64,000 nt of DNA, taken from contig JACYUE010000001.1 of assembly GCA_014841595.1 (NCBI GenBank), positions 376,193 through 440,192 of the forward strand, given 5' to 3'. Positions 8,141 to 17,827 of this stretch are shown here, piece after piece. The notes beneath the pieces were generated by a model. That model was not told the origin of the DNA and did not search any database. It saw only the letters and a list, made by a program, of their open reading frames with translations. Numbering within the stretch: the first letter of the stretch is position 1; the number at the start of each line of letters is the position of its first letter. A program made the translations under genes and the position numbers. This DNA comes from Oxalobacteraceae sp. CFBP 8761. GTDB lineage: Bacteria; Pseudomonadota; Gammaproteobacteria; Burkholderiales; Burkholderiaceae_D.

Positions 8141-8168
8141 AGCACAGATTTTGCAACGGGAGAGATCC

Positions 8169-9158
8169 ATGTACGCACAAATGGTGGAGACAGGCCTCAA
8201 TAAAGTCCGCACAGAACAGGACATGAGCGCCGACGAGCAGGCATTCCAGGCGCGCATCGACGCCGGGATCAAGATCGAACCGAAGGACTGGATGCCGGAA
8301 GCATACCGCAAGACGCTGATCCGGCAGATCTCGCAGCATGCCCATTCCGAGATCGTCGGCCAGCTCCCGGAAGGCAACTGGGTCACGCGCGCACCGACCC
8401 TGCAGCGCAAGTCGGTCCTGCTGGCCAAGATCCAGGACGAGGCCGGCCACGGCCTGTACCTGTACAGCGCCGCCGAGACCCTGGGCGTCTCGCGCGACGA
8501 GCTGCTGGCGGCCCTGCATGCCGGTAAGGCCAAGTATTCGAGCATCTTCAACTACCCGACCCTGAGCTGGGCCGACATGGGCGCGATCGGCTGGCTGGTC
8601 GACGGCTCGGCGATCATCAACCAGATCCCGCTGTGCCGCTGCTCGTACGGGCCGTATGCGCGCGCCATGGTCCGCGTCTGCAAGGAAGAATCGTTCCATG
8701 CGCGCCAGGGCTACGACATCATGATGGCGCTGGCCAAGGGCACGCCCGAGCAGAAGGCGATGGCGCAGGATGCACTCAATCGCTGGTGGTGGCCGTCGCT
8801 GATGATGTTCGGCCCGTCCGATGCCGAGTCGGTCAACAGCGCACAGTCGAGCGCCTGGCGCATCAAGCTGTTCTCCAACGACGAACTGCGCCAGCGCATG
8901 GTCGACCAGACCGTGCCGCAAGCCGAGTACCTGGGCCTGACGGTGCCGGATCCCGACCTCAAATGGAATGCCGAGCGCGGCTCGTACGATTTCGGCGCGA
9001 TCGACTGGGCCGAGTTCTACGACGTTTTGAAGGGCAACGGCCCGTGCAACCGCGAGCGCCTGCGCACGCGCGTCAAAGCCTGGGACGACGGCGAATGGTT
9101 CCGCGACGCGCTGGTGGCGCACGCCGACAAGCAGGCTGCAAAAAAAGTGGCCGCCTGA
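8169..9158 (+). CDS. paaA: Phenylacetyl-CoA epoxidase catalytic subunit PaaA
   Basis: A 329-residue catalytic subunit of the di-iron ring 1,2-phenylacetyl-CoA epoxidase PaaABCE. The carboxylate/histidine iron ligands appear in [13 protein letters not shown] and [12 protein letters not shown]. The substrate-binding region [12 protein letters not shown] matches the family. The start at 8169 is preceded by ACGGGAGAG; an upstream in-frame start is unsupported. It is slightly longer than E. coli PaaA (309). It is the first gene of the paa operon, 91 bases from divergent paaX. Confidence 0.97.
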   Translation: MYAQMVETGLNKVRTEQDMSADEQAFQARIDAGIKIEPKDWMPEAYRKTLIRQISQHAHSEIVGQLPEGNWVTRAPTLQRKSVLLAKIQDEAGHGLYLYSAAETLGVSRDELLAALHAGKAKYSSIFNYPTLSWADMGAIGWLVDGSAIINQIPLCRCSYGPYARAMVRVCKEESFHARQGYDIMMALAKGTPEQKAMAQDALNRWWWPSLMMFGPSDAESVNSAQSSAWRIKLFSNDELRQRMVDQTVPQAEYLGLTVPDPDLKWNAERGSYDFGAIDWAEFYDVLKGNGPCNRERLRTRVKAWDDGEWFRDALVAHADKQAAKKVAA

Positions 9159-9219
9159 TTCCAACGCAGATTCGCACATTCGCACACTCACACGATGCGA
9201 TGGCAATACGGAGACAACA

Positions 9220-9504
9220 ATGAGCAAAGAATGGCCCCTGTGGGAAGTCTTCATCCGCAGCCAGCACGGCCTCGCCCACAAACACGTCGGCAGCCTGCAC
9301 GCCCCTGACGCCGAGATGGCCGTCAACAACGCGCGCGACGTCTACACGCGCCGTAACGAAGGCGTCTCGATCTGGGTCGTGCGCGCCGCCGACATCGTCG
9401 CCAGCAGCCCGCACGACAAGGCCTCGCTGTTCGAGCCGGCCAACAGCAAGGTGTATCGCCACCCGACGTTCTTCCCGATGCCGGAAGAAGTCAAGAATCT
9501 GTGA
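9220..9504 (+). CDS. paaB: Phenylacetyl-CoA epoxidase subunit PaaB
   Basis: A 94-residue PaaB, the small structural subunit that bridges PaaAC heterodimers of the epoxidase. The family sequence WPLWEVFIRSQHGLAHKHVG opens the protein, and IWVVRAADI lies in the middle. Length equals E. coli PaaB (95). A GGAGA ribosome site precedes the ATG. The stop overlaps a possible GTG start of paaC. Confidence 0.96.
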   Translation: MSKEWPLWEVFIRSQHGLAHKHVGSLHAPDAEMAVNNARDVYTRRNEGVSIWVVRAADIVASSPHDKASLFEPANSKVYRHPTFFPMPEEVKNL

Positions 9505-9524
9505 GTGCGCCGGAGACCAATCCC

Positions 9525-10277
9525 ATGGATGCAAAAATCGACTACCTGCTGCGCCAGGGCGACAACGCCCTGATCCTGTCGCAGCAACTGTGCCAGTTGT
9601 GCGGCAAGGGGCCGGCACTCGAAGAAGACATGGCGCTGTCGAACGTGGCGCTCGACCTGTTGGGCCAGACCCGGATGTGGCTGTCGTACGCCGCCGAACT
9701 CGAAGGCCAGGGCCGCGACGAAGACCGCCTCGCTTTTTTGCGCGACAGCGGCGAGTATCGCAACTGCATCCTGCTCGAACAGCCCAATGGCAGTTATGCC
9801 GATGTCGTCATGCGCCAGTTCCTGTTCGATGCGTGGCATTACTTTTTGATGGATGGCCTGACCCGCTCGAGCGACCCGCGCATCGTCGAGATCGCGGCCA
9901 AGTCGCTCAAGGAAGTGACGTACCACCTGCGCCGCAGCGGCGACCTGGTGGTGCGCCTGGGCGACGGCACGGCCACCAGCCACGCGATGATGCAGACCGC
10001 GCTGGACGACCTGTGGATGTACAGCGGCGAGATGTTCCTGTACGACGCGGTCGACGAGGCGATGGTGGCGCAGGGCGTCGCGCCAGCCGCCGGGCCGCTG
10101 CGCGAAGCCTACCTGAGCCACCTGGCCGACATATTCGCCGAAGCCACCTTGACCATGCCATCGCCTGACGCCTGGATGCAACGCGGCGGCAAACAGGGCC
10201 GGCACAGCGAGCGCCTCGGCTTCATCCTGGCCGAGATGCAGTTCCTGCAGCGCGCCTATCCAGGCGCGGCCTGGTGA
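9525..10277 (+). CDS. paaC: Phenylacetyl-CoA epoxidase structural subunit PaaC
   Basis: A 250-residue ferritin-like partner of PaaA that stabilises the catalytic subunit and binds no iron itself. Sequence marks are LLRQGDNALILSQQL, ALSNVALDLLGQTRMWL and FDAWHYFLMDGL. I chose the ATG at 9525, preceded by GGAGA at 8 bases. An in-frame GTG at 9501 overlapping the paaB stop would add 8 residues. The TGA overlaps the paaD start. Confidence 0.93.
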   Translation: MDAKIDYLLRQGDNALILSQQLCQLCGKGPALEEDMALSNVALDLLGQTRMWLSYAAELEGQGRDEDRLAFLRDSGEYRNCILLEQPNGSYADVVMRQFLFDAWHYFLMDGLTRSSDPRIVEIAAKSLKEVTYHLRRSGDLVVRLGDGTATSHAMMQTALDDLWMYSGEMFLYDAVDEAMVAQGVAPAAGPLREAYLSHLADIFAEATLTMPSPDAWMQRGGKQGRHSERLGFILAEMQFLQRAYPGAAW

Positions 10278-10789
10278 TGAATGCGCTGGCCGTGTCGGTC
10301 GAGCAGGTCTGGGCCTGGCTGGGCGAAGTCGCTGATCCGGAAATCCCCGTCATCTCGATCGTCGACCTGGGCATCGTGCGTGACGTGGCCCTGGACGACG
10401 ACACGTGGGTGGTCACGATCACGCCCACGTATTCGGGCTGTCCGGCCATGACCGTGATTGCCGACAGCGTGGGCGACGCATTGCGCGCGCATGGCCTCGA
10501 GCGCGTGCGCATCGCCACGCGCCTGGCGCCCGCCTGGACCACCGACTGGATGAGCGCTGCCGGCAAGGCCGCGCTCACCGGCTACGGCATTGCGCCGCCC
10601 GTGCAGCAGGCGATCGACATCAGCGGCCTGCACGCCGGCATCCGCCGCCGCGCCGCGCCGGCCGTGAGCTGCCCGCACTGCGGTTCGGCCAGCACCCAGC
10701 TGACCAGCGAATTCGGCTCGACCCCGTGCAAGGCGCTCTACAAGTGCCTCGATTGCCGCGAGCCGTTCGATTACTTCAAGTGTCATTAG
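10277..10789 (+). CDS. paaD: PaaD, Fe-S/zinc maturation protein of the epoxidase
   Basis: About 170 residues. The N-terminal half is a MIP18/DUF59 domain (WLGEVADPEIPVISIVDLGI), as in SufT-like iron-sulfur assembly factors. The C-terminal tail carries two cysteine pairs (CPHC, CLDC) that probably bind zinc. PaaD is needed for epoxidase function, presumably maturing the PaaE cluster. The ATG at 10277 overlaps the paaC stop by one base; a GTG at 10274 is an alternative. Confidence 0.93.
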   Translation: MNALAVSVEQVWAWLGEVADPEIPVISIVDLGIVRDVALDDDTWVVTITPTYSGCPAMTVIADSVGDALRAHGLERVRIATRLAPAWTTDWMSAAGKAALTGYGIAPPVQQAIDISGLHAGIRRRAAPAVSCPHCGSASTQLTSEFGSTPCKALYKCLDCREPFDYFKCH

Positions 10790-10797
10790 AGCCCAGC

Positions 10798-11874
10798 ATG
10801 AGCCAATTCCATCCACTCACCGTCAGCAAGGTGAAACACGAAACGCGCGACGCCGTGTGCGTGACATTCGACGTGCCGCCGGCATTGAAAGAGACCTTCG
10901 CCTTCCGCCAGGGCCAGTACCTGACGCTGCGCGCCACGATCGATGGCGACGAGGTGCGCCGCTCGTACTCGATCTGTTCGGCGGTGCAGGACGACCAGCT
11001 GCGCGTGGCGATCAAGCGCACGCCCGGCGGCCAGTTCTCCAGCTGGGCCAACGACAGCCTGCAACCGGGCGCGCAGCTGGACGTCATGCCCCCGAGTGGC
11101 AACTTCAACGTGCCGCTCGACGCGGCCAGCGCCCGCCACTACCTGGCGTTTGCTGCCGGCAGCGGGATCACGCCGATCCTGTCGATCGTCAAGACCACGC
11201 TGCTGGCCGAGCCGGGCAGCCGCTTCACGATCGTCTACGGCAACCGCGCCTCGTCGAGCGTGCTGTTTCGCGACGAACTCACGGACCTCAAGGACCAGTA
11301 CATGGACCGCCTGCGCCTGGTCTACGTGATGAGCCGCGAGCAGCAGGACATTGAACTCTTCAACGGCCGGATCACCGAAGACAAGTGCACGCAGTTCCTG
11401 CGCCAGTGGATCGACATCAAGGCCATCGACGTCGCCTTCATCTGCGGCCCCGAAGACATGATGCATGGCGTCTCGCGCGCGCTGCAGGCGGCCGGGCTGG
11501 CCAAGGAGCAGATCCGCATCGAGCTGTTTGCCGCGAGCGCGCCAACCCGCGAGCGCACGCCGCGCGCGGTTGCCGCCAGCGCGCGCCAGCACACCGAAGT
11601 GACCGTGATCATGGACGGCAGCGCCGCCAGCTTCACGATGGACCGGGACACCGAATCGCTGCTGGACGCGGGCCTGCGCGCCGGCATCGACATGCGCTAT
11701 TCGTGCAAGGGCGGCGTGTGCTCGACCTGCCGCTGCAAGGTGCTTGATGGCGAAGTGGAGATGGACGTGAACTACGCGCTGGAAGACTATGAAGTCGCGC
11801 GCGGGTTCGTGCTCAGCTGCCAGAGTTTCCCGGTGACCGACAAGGTGGTGGTGGATTTCGATATCGCCGAATAA
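10798..11874 (+). CDS. paaE: Phenylacetyl-CoA epoxidase reductase PaaE
   Basis: A 358-residue NADPH-dependent electron-transfer subunit. The order is a FAD-binding barrel (RRSYSIC at 54-60), the NAD-binding fold (GSGITPIL at 121-128), then a plant-type 2Fe-2S domain with ligands Cys303, Cys308, Cys311 and Cys341. Length matches E. coli PaaE (356). The ATG is 9 bases after the paaD stop. Confidence 0.96.
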   Translation: MSQFHPLTVSKVKHETRDAVCVTFDVPPALKETFAFRQGQYLTLRATIDGDEVRRSYSICSAVQDDQLRVAIKRTPGGQFSSWANDSLQPGAQLDVMPPSGNFNVPLDAASARHYLAFAAGSGITPILSIVKTTLLAEPGSRFTIVYGNRASSSVLFRDELTDLKDQYMDRLRLVYVMSREQQDIELFNGRITEDKCTQFLRQWIDIKAIDVAFICGPEDMMHGVSRALQAAGLAKEQIRIELFAASAPTRERTPRAVAASARQHTEVTVIMDGSAASFTMDRDTESLLDAGLRAGIDMRYSCKGGVCSTCRCKVLDGEVEMDVNYALEDYEVARGFVLSCQSFPVTDKVVVDFDIAE

Positions 11875-11907
11875 CCGCGCGCAACCAGAACAAAAACGGA
11901 GACCACG

Positions 11908-12699
11908 ATGAACTACGACAGCATCCAGTTCAAGGCAGATGGCGGCGTCGCCGTCCTGACCCTGAACCGCCCCGATCGCCTCAACAGCTTCACCCGTGCC
12001 ATGCACCTCGAAGTGCGTGATGCGCTCACGTGCGTGCAGGCCGACCAGTCCGTGCGCGTGCTGGTGCTGACCGGCGCCGGCCGTGGCTTTTGCGCGGGCC
12101 AGGATCTGGCCGACCGCGCGGTCGACCCGGGCGCGCCGGGTGTCGATCTGGGCGCGTCGGTCGAAGAGTTCTATGCGCCGCTCGTGCTGACGCTGAAGAA
12201 TCTGCCGATGCCCGTCATCTGCGCCGTCAACGGCGTGGCCGCCGGCGCAGGCGCCAACCTGGCGCTGGCCTGCGACATCGTGCTGGCCGCGCAATCGGCC
12301 AGCTTCATCGAAGCGTTCAGCAAACTGGGCCTGATCCCCGACACCGGCGGCACCTGGCATTTGCCGCGCCTGATCGGCCCTGCGCGCGCGATGGGCCTGG
12401 CCATGCTGGGCGAAAAGCTCAGCGCCGAAAAAGCCGAAGCCTGGGGCCTGATCTGGCGCTGCGTGCCGGACGACGTGCTGATGGACGAAGCGCTGGCCAT
12501 GGCGAAACACTTTGCCGCCGCGCCGACCAAGGGCCTGGCATTCACCAAGCGCGCCTTCCAGGCCAGCTACGCCAACACCTTGGAGCAGCAATTGCAGCTC
12601 GAAGCCGACATGATGCGCGAACTCGGTAACAGCCACGACTACCGCGAAGGCGTCGCCGCATTCCTGGCAAAGCGCGCGCCGCAGTTCAAGGGGGAGTGA
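11908..12699 (+). CDS. paaG: 1,2-epoxyphenylacetyl-CoA isomerase PaaG
   Basis: A 263-residue crotonase-fold protein. It converts ring-1,2-epoxyphenylacetyl-CoA into the seven-membered oxepin-CoA. Diagnostic stretches are GRGFCAGQDLADR, VICAVNGVAAGAGANLAL and FSKLGLIPDTGGTW, which match E. coli PaaG rather than PaaF. The end AFLAKRAPQFKGE is also PaaG-like. The stop overlaps the beginning of paaH. It is the only crotonase-family gene in the cluster. Confidence 0.93.
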   Translation: MNYDSIQFKADGGVAVLTLNRPDRLNSFTRAMHLEVRDALTCVQADQSVRVLVLTGAGRGFCAGQDLADRAVDPGAPGVDLGASVEEFYAPLVLTLKNLPMPVICAVNGVAAGAGANLALACDIVLAAQSASFIEAFSKLGLIPDTGGTWHLPRLIGPARAMGLAMLGEKLSAEKAEAWGLIWRCVPDDVLMDEALAMAKHFAAAPTKGLAFTKRAFQASYANTLEQQLQLEADMMRELGNSHDYREGVAAFLAKRAPQFKGE

Positions 12700-12701
12700 G
12701 G

Positions 12702-14228
12702 ATGCAGTCACTGCCACCGCATTCGACGGTTGCCGTCATCGGCAGCGGCGCAATGGGCGCGGGCATCGCTCAGGTCGCGGCCACGGCCGGCCATCAGGTG
12801 CTGCTGTTCGATACCCGGACCGGCGCCGCCGACAAGGCGATCGCGGAGATCGGCGCCACCTATGCGCGCCTGGTCGCGAAGGGCCGCATGGGCGCCGTCG
12901 AATCCGATCTCGCGCGCGAGCGTCTGCGCCGCATCGATGCCTTGCACGAAGCGTCCGGTGCGGTGCTCGTCATCGAGGCCATTGTCGAAGACCTGCAAAT
13001 CAAGCGCGCGCTGTTTGCCGCACTCGAAGCCGTCGTCGCCAGTGACTGCATCCTGGCGACCAACACGTCGTCGATCTCGGTCACGGCCATCGGCGCGCAA
13101 CTGGCGCATCCCGAACGCCTGGTCGGCATGCACTTCTTTAATCCGGCGCCGCTGATGGCGCTGGTGGAAGTGGTCAGCGGCCTGGCGACCGGACGCGAGG
13201 TCGCGCAGGTCGTGTATGCCACCGCCGAAAAATGGGGCAAGAGCCCCGTGCATGCGAAATCGACGCCCGGTTTCATCGTCAACCGCGTGGCGCGCCCGTT
13301 CTATGGCGAAGCCCTGCGCCTGCTGCTCGAACAGGCGGCCGACGTGGCCACGCTCGATGCCGTCATGCGCGAATGCGGCGGTTTCCGCATGGGGCCCTTC
13401 GAATTGATGGACCTGATCGGTCACGACGTCAACTTCTCGGTCACGAATTCCGTGTTCGCGGCGTACTTTGGCGATCCGCGCTTCACGCCATCCGTGCTGC
13501 AGCAGGAGCTGGTCAATGCGGGTTATTTGGGCCGCAAGACGGGGCGCGGGTTCTATCGCTATGGCGACGGGGTGGACATGCCAGTCGTGCCGTCCGAAGC
13601 TGCCTGCGACCGGCCGGCGGCGGTCAAGTACGCGGGTGCTCCCGGCAGCGTCGATGCGCTCGTCGCGCGGCTGCAGGCTTCCGGCATCGAGCTGACCGAG
13701 ATCGAAGCGGCACCCGGCCTGTACTGCGGCGGCGCGGCGATCCATCTTACTGACGGGCGCAGTGCCACCGAGCGCGCGCAGGCGGATAACCAGCGTGACA
13801 CGATCGTGTTCGACCTGCTGTTCGACGCTGCCATGGCGCCGCGCATCGCGCTCGCACGCGCTGACGGGTGCAGCGATGACGCTTGGCGCGCGGCAGTCGG
13901 CCTGTTCCAGGCTGCCGGCTTCGTCGTCACGCGCCTGGACGACGTCCCGGGCCTGGCCGTGATGCGCACGGTGGCGATGCTGGCCAACGAAGCGGCCGAC
14001 GCTGTCCACCAGGGCGTGTGCAGCGCGCGCGCCGTGGACATCGCGATGCAGAAGGGCGTGAGTTATCCGCGTGGGCCGCTGGCCTGGTTGGATGCGATTG
14101 GCATGGGGCAGGTCGTGACCGTGCTGTCGAATCTGGCCGCCACGTATGGCGAAGACCGGTATCGCGTCTCGCCGCTGTTGCGCCGCAAACTGGCCGCCGA
14201 TCCGCAGGGAGCGCGCTTTCATGCATGA
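12702..14228 (+). CDS. paaH: 3-hydroxyacyl-CoA dehydrogenase PaaH
   Basis: A 508-residue NAD-dependent dehydrogenase that oxidises 3-hydroxyadipyl-CoA to 3-oxoadipyl-CoA. The N-terminal Rossmann domain starts VAVIGSGAMGAGIAQ, followed by ATNTSSISVTAI and MHFFNPAPLMALVEVV. Two C-terminal 3HCDH domains follow (GFIVNRVARPFYGEAL and the later YPRGPLAWLDAIG). It is about 30 residues longer than E. coli PaaH. The ATG at 12702 has a GGGGGAG site; the upstream GTG at 12696 lacks proper spacing. It overlaps paaI by 8 bases. Confidence 0.93.
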   Translation: MQSLPPHSTVAVIGSGAMGAGIAQVAATAGHQVLLFDTRTGAADKAIAEIGATYARLVAKGRMGAVESDLARERLRRIDALHEASGAVLVIEAIVEDLQIKRALFAALEAVVASDCILATNTSSISVTAIGAQLAHPERLVGMHFFNPAPLMALVEVVSGLATGREVAQVVYATAEKWGKSPVHAKSTPGFIVNRVARPFYGEALRLLLEQAADVATLDAVMRECGGFRMGPFELMDLIGHDVNFSVTNSVFAAYFGDPRFTPSVLQQELVNAGYLGRKTGRGFYRYGDGVDMPVVPSEAACDRPAAVKYAGAPGSVDALVARLQASGIELTEIEAAPGLYCGGAAIHLTDGRSATERAQADNQRDTIVFDLLFDAAMAPRIALARADGCSDDAWRAAVGLFQAAGFVVTRLDDVPGLAVMRTVAMLANEAADAVHQGVCSARAVDIAMQKGVSYPRGPLAWLDAIGMGQVVTVLSNLAATYGEDRYRVSPLLRRKLAADPQGARFHA

Positions 14229-14658
14229 AAACCCTCAGGCGCTGGCCGAGCTGGCCGGACGCACGATGTTCGAACGCGACCCGGCCAGCCAGGCGCTGGG
14301 CATGGTGCTGGCCGAGATCCGGCCCGGCTACGCGCGCATGACGATGACCGTGCGCGCCGACATGCTCAACGGGCACGCGACCTGCCACGGCGGCTATATC
14401 TTCATGCTGGCCGACAGCGCCTTTGCTTTCGCCTGCAACTCGCACAACCTCAGCACGGTGGGCGCCGGCTGCACGATCGACTATCTCGCGCCAGGGCGCG
14501 CGGGCGACGTGCTGGTTGCCGACGCCACCGAGCAGGCGTTGCAGGGTAAAACCGGCGTCTACGACGTCACGGTGAAGACCGCGGACGGGCGCACCATCGC
14601 GCTGTTTCGCGGCAAGTCGCATCGCATCGGCGGCACCGTGGCGCCCGTGGACGCCTGA
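14221..14658 (+). CDS. paaI: Hydroxyphenylacetyl-CoA thioesterase PaaI
   Basis: A 145-residue hotdog-fold thioesterase. It hydrolyses ring-hydroxylated phenylacetyl-CoA dead-end products and frees CoA. The catalytic region is GHATCHGGYIFMLADSAFAF. The start (MHENPQ) overlaps the end of paaH by 8 bases, and length matches E. coli PaaI (140). Confidence 0.93.
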   Translation: MHENPQALAELAGRTMFERDPASQALGMVLAEIRPGYARMTMTVRADMLNGHATCHGGYIFMLADSAFAFACNSHNLSTVGAGCTIDYLAPGRAGDVLVADATEQALQGKTGVYDVTVKTADGRTIALFRGKSHRIGGTVAPVDA

Positions 14659-14676
14659 ACCACAAGGAGTCGACAG

Positions 14677-15990
14677 ATGGTCCAACACCTTCCCGCACCG
14701 GGCGACCTGGAACCGATCGAGCGCGCCAGCCGCGACGAATTGCAGGCGCTGCAACTGCAACGCCTGCGATGGACGCTGCAGCACGCGTATGACAACGTGC
14801 CGCATTACCGTGCCGCGTTCGACGCGGCCGGCGTGCACCCGGCCGATCTCAAGTCTTTGGCCGACCTGGCGAAATTTCCGTTCACCGAAAAGAAAGCCCT
14901 GCGCGACAACTACCCGTTCGGCATGTTCGCCGTGCCGCGCGAGCAGGTGGTACGCGTGCATGCCTCGTCCGGCACCACCGGCAAGCCCACCGTGGTCGGC
15001 TACACGCAGAACGATATCGACACCTGGGCCAACATCGTGGCGCGTTCGATCCGCGCCGCCGGCGGGCGCCGGGGCGACCTGGTGCACATCGCCTACGGCT
15101 ACGGGCTGTTCACCGGCGGCCTGGGTGCGCACTACGGCGCCGAGCGTCTCGGTTGCACGGTGGTGCCGATGTCGGGCGGGCAGACCGAAAAACAGGTGCA
15201 GCTGATCTGCGACTTCAAGCCATCGATCATCATGGTCACGCCGTCATACATGCTCAACATCGTCGAGGAATTCACGCGCCAGGGGCTCGACCCGGCAGCG
15301 TCGTCGCTACAGGTCGGCATCTTCGGCGCCGAACCGTGGACCGACGCGATGCGGCGAGAGATCGAGACGCGCGCCGGCATCGATGCGGTCGACATCTACG
15401 GCCTGTCGGAGGTGATGGGCCCCGGCGTGGCGAGCGAATGCATCGAGAGCAAGGATGGCCCGGTGATCTGGGAAGACCATTTCTACCCCGAGATCATCGA
15501 CCCCGATACGGGCGAGGTGCTGCCCGACGGCGAGGAAGGCGAGCTGGTATTCACGTCGCTGACCAAGGAAGCGCTGCCGATCATCCGCTACCGCACGCGT
15601 GACCTGACACGCCTGCTGCCACCGACCTCGCGCGCGATGCGCCGCATGGGCCGCATCACGGGGCGCTCGGACGACATGCTGATCATCCGCGGCGTGAACG
15701 TGTTCCCCAGCCAGATCGAAGAACTGGTGCTGCGCATGCCCGCACTGGCGCCGCACTACCAGCTGGTCGTGGCGCGCGACGGCCATCTCGACACGCTCGA
15801 GGTGCTGTGCGAACTGCGCGATACGCTGCTTGCGCCTGACGCCATCGAGGCGCAGGCGCGTGAACTGCAGCACTGCATCAAGACCTATGTCGGCGTGACC
15901 ACGCGCGTGCGCCTGCTGCCGCCGCAAGGCATCGAGCGCACGCTGACGGGCAAGGCCCGGCGCGTGGTCGATGGCCGTCCCAAACAATGA
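14677..15990 (+). CDS. paaK: Phenylacetate-CoA ligase PaaK
   Basis: A 437-residue ANL-superfamily AMP-forming ligase, the entry step making phenylacetyl-CoA, which is also the PaaX inducer. The ATP loop SSGTTGKP lies at residues 97-104, DIYGLSEVMGPG is the A5-like motif, and GRSDDMLIIRGVNVFPSQIE is the hinge region. It is preceded by AAGGAGT. The TGA overlaps an upstream in-frame ATG of paaJ. Confidence 0.96.
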   Translation: MVQHLPAPGDLEPIERASRDELQALQLQRLRWTLQHAYDNVPHYRAAFDAAGVHPADLKSLADLAKFPFTEKKALRDNYPFGMFAVPREQVVRVHASSGTTGKPTVVGYTQNDIDTWANIVARSIRAAGGRRGDLVHIAYGYGLFTGGLGAHYGAERLGCTVVPMSGGQTEKQVQLICDFKPSIIMVTPSYMLNIVEEFTRQGLDPAASSLQVGIFGAEPWTDAMRREIETRAGIDAVDIYGLSEVMGPGVASECIESKDGPVIWEDHFYPEIIDPDTGEVLPDGEEGELVFTSLTKEALPIIRYRTRDLTRLLPPTSRAMRRMGRITGRSDDMLIIRGVNVFPSQIEELVLRMPALAPHYQLVVARDGHLDTLEVLCELRDTLLAPDAIEAQARELQHCIKTYVGVTTRVRLLPPQGIERTLTGKARRVVDGRPKQ

Positions 15991-16004
15991 ACAAGGAAAC
16001 CAGC

Positions 16005-17207
16005 ATGCTTGACGCTTTCATCTGCGACGCCATCCGCACACCCTTCGGCCGCTATGGCGGGCTGCTCTCGACCGTGCGCGCCGACGACCTGGCCGCGCTG
16101 CCCATCGCCGCGCTGATGGCCCGCAATCCCGGCGTGGACTGGACCCAGGTCGACGACCTGTTTTACGGCTGCGCGAACCAGGCGGGCGAAGACAACCGCA
16201 ACGTCGGCCGCATGGCCGCGCTGCTGGCCGGACTGCCGCAGGACGTGCCGGCCAACACGATCAACCGCTTGTGCGGCTCCGGCATGGACGCCATCGGCAC
16301 CGCCGCGCGCGCGATCAAGGCCGGTGAAGCGCACCTGGTGATCGCGGGTGGCGTCGAGAGCATGACACGCGCGCCGTTCGTCATGGGCAAGGCCGACAGC
16401 GCGTTTTCGCGCGCGGCGAAAATCGAGGACACGACGCTCGGCTGGCGCTTTGTCAATCCGCGCATGAAGGCGCAGTACGGCATCGACTCGATGCCCGAGA
16501 CGGCCGAAAACGTGGCGCGCGAATTCAATGTGAGCCGCGCCGACCAGGACGCGTTCGCGCTGCGCAGCCAGCAACGCTGGGCGCAGGCGCATGCCGCCGG
16601 CGTCTTCAAGGACGAGATCGTGCCGGTCACGCTCCAGGGCAAGAAAGAAACGCGCATCGTCGACACCGACGAACAGCCGCGCGCCGATTCCAGCATCGAG
16701 GCGCTGGCGAAGCTGAAGGGTGTGGTGAGCCCGGACGGCTCGGTCACCGCCGGCAATGCATCGAGCCTGAACGACGGCGCCTGCGCGCTGCTGCTGGCCT
16801 CTGGCGAGGCTGCAGCGCGCCACGGCTTGACCCCACGCGCCCGCGTGATCGGCATGGCCACCGTCGGCCTGGCGCCGCGCATCATGGGCTTCGGCCCGGC
16901 GCCGGCTGTCAGGAAGCTGCTGGTGCAGACGGGCTTGAGGCTGGACCAGATGGACGTGATCGAATTGAACGAAGCGTTTGCCGCGCAGGGCCTGGCCGTG
17001 CTGCGCGACCTGGGCCTGCCGGACGATGCGGCGCACGTGAACCCGAACGGCGGCGCGATCGCGCTGGGCCATCCGCTGGGCGCGTCCGGTGCGCGCCTCG
17101 TCATGACCGCAGTGAACCAGCTGCACCGCACGGGCGGACGCTACGCGCTGTGCACGATGTGCATCGGCGTCGGCCAGGGCATCGCCCTGATCGTCGAGCG
17201 GGTCTAG
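16005..17207 (+). CDS. paaJ: 3-oxoadipyl-CoA/3-oxo-5,6-dehydrosuberyl-CoA thiolase PaaJ
   Basis: A 400-residue thiolase carrying out both beta-ketothiolytic cleavages of the pathway. The nucleophile Cys90 is in NRLCGSG. The catalytic His is in GGAIALGHPLGASG and the second Cys in CTMCIGVGQG. The ATG at 16005 (MLDAFICDAIRTPFGRYGG) has AAGGAAA ahead and matches family length (401); an ATG at 15987 would add 6 residues and overlap paaK. Confidence 0.95.
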   Translation: MLDAFICDAIRTPFGRYGGLLSTVRADDLAALPIAALMARNPGVDWTQVDDLFYGCANQAGEDNRNVGRMAALLAGLPQDVPANTINRLCGSGMDAIGTAARAIKAGEAHLVIAGGVESMTRAPFVMGKADSAFSRAAKIEDTTLGWRFVNPRMKAQYGIDSMPETAENVAREFNVSRADQDAFALRSQQRWAQAHAAGVFKDEIVPVTLQGKKETRIVDTDEQPRADSSIEALAKLKGVVSPDGSVTAGNASSLNDGACALLLASGEAAARHGLTPRARVIGMATVGLAPRIMGFGPAPAVRKLLVQTGLRLDQMDVIELNEAFAAQGLAVLRDLGLPDDAAHVNPNGGAIALGHPLGASGARLVMTAVNQLHRTGGRYALCTMCIGVGQGIALIVERV

Positions 17208-17211
17208 CACG

Positions 17212-17811
17212 ATGGTCAAAGTCTACGAAATCGATGGCGTGCGGCCCGTCGTGCATCCGAGCGCCTACGTGCATCCTTCTGCCGTGCTGATCGGCGACGT
17301 GATCGTCGGCCCGCGCTGCTATATCGGCCCGTGCGCGAGCCTGCGCGGCGACTTCGGGCGCCTGATCCTCGAAGAAGGCGCCAACCTGCAGGATGCGTGC
17401 GTCATGCACGGCTTTCCGCTGGAAGACACCGTGGTCGAAGTCGATGGCCACATCGGCCACGGCGCCGTGCTGCATGGCTGCCGCGTGGGGCGCAATGCGA
17501 TGGTCGGCATGAACGCGGTGGTGATGGACAAGGCGGTCGTCGGCGCGGAGTCGATCGTCGCCGCGATGAGTTTCGTGAAAGCGGGGATGGTGATCCCGCC
17601 GCGCTCGATGGTCATGGGCACGCCGGCCAAGGTGGTGCGCGCCTTGAGCGACGAGGACGTCGCGTGGAAGAGTTTCGGCACGCGCCAGTACCACGAACTG
17701 GCCGTGCGCTCGCTGCAGACGATGCGCGAAGTCGATGCCGACACTGCCGTGGCGCCGGACCGGGGCCGCATTGCATTCGACACGAGCGCGCTGCACACGC
17801 CGAAGTCCTGA
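17212..17811 (+). CDS. paaY: PaaY, hexapeptide-repeat thioesterase/gamma-carbonic anhydrase-like
   Basis: A 199-residue left-handed beta-helix protein. Hexapeptide repeats begin at HPSAYVHPSAVLIGDVIVG, and His residues in VMHGF and HIGHGAVLHG form the metal site known from gamma-carbonic anhydrases. In E. coli, PaaY is a thioesterase that hydrolyses dead-end CoA adducts such as 2-hydroxycyclohepta-1,4,6-triene-1-formyl-CoA. It starts 4 bases after the paaJ stop. Confidence 0.92.
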   Translation: MVKVYEIDGVRPVVHPSAYVHPSAVLIGDVIVGPRCYIGPCASLRGDFGRLILEEGANLQDACVMHGFPLEDTVVEVDGHIGHGAVLHGCRVGRNAMVGMNAVVMDKAVVGAESIVAAMSFVKAGMVIPPRSMVMGTPAKVVRALSDEDVAWKSFGTRQYHELAVRSLQTMREVDADTAVAPDRGRIAFDTSALHTPKS

Positions 17812-17827
17812 ACCTACTGGAGATTAC

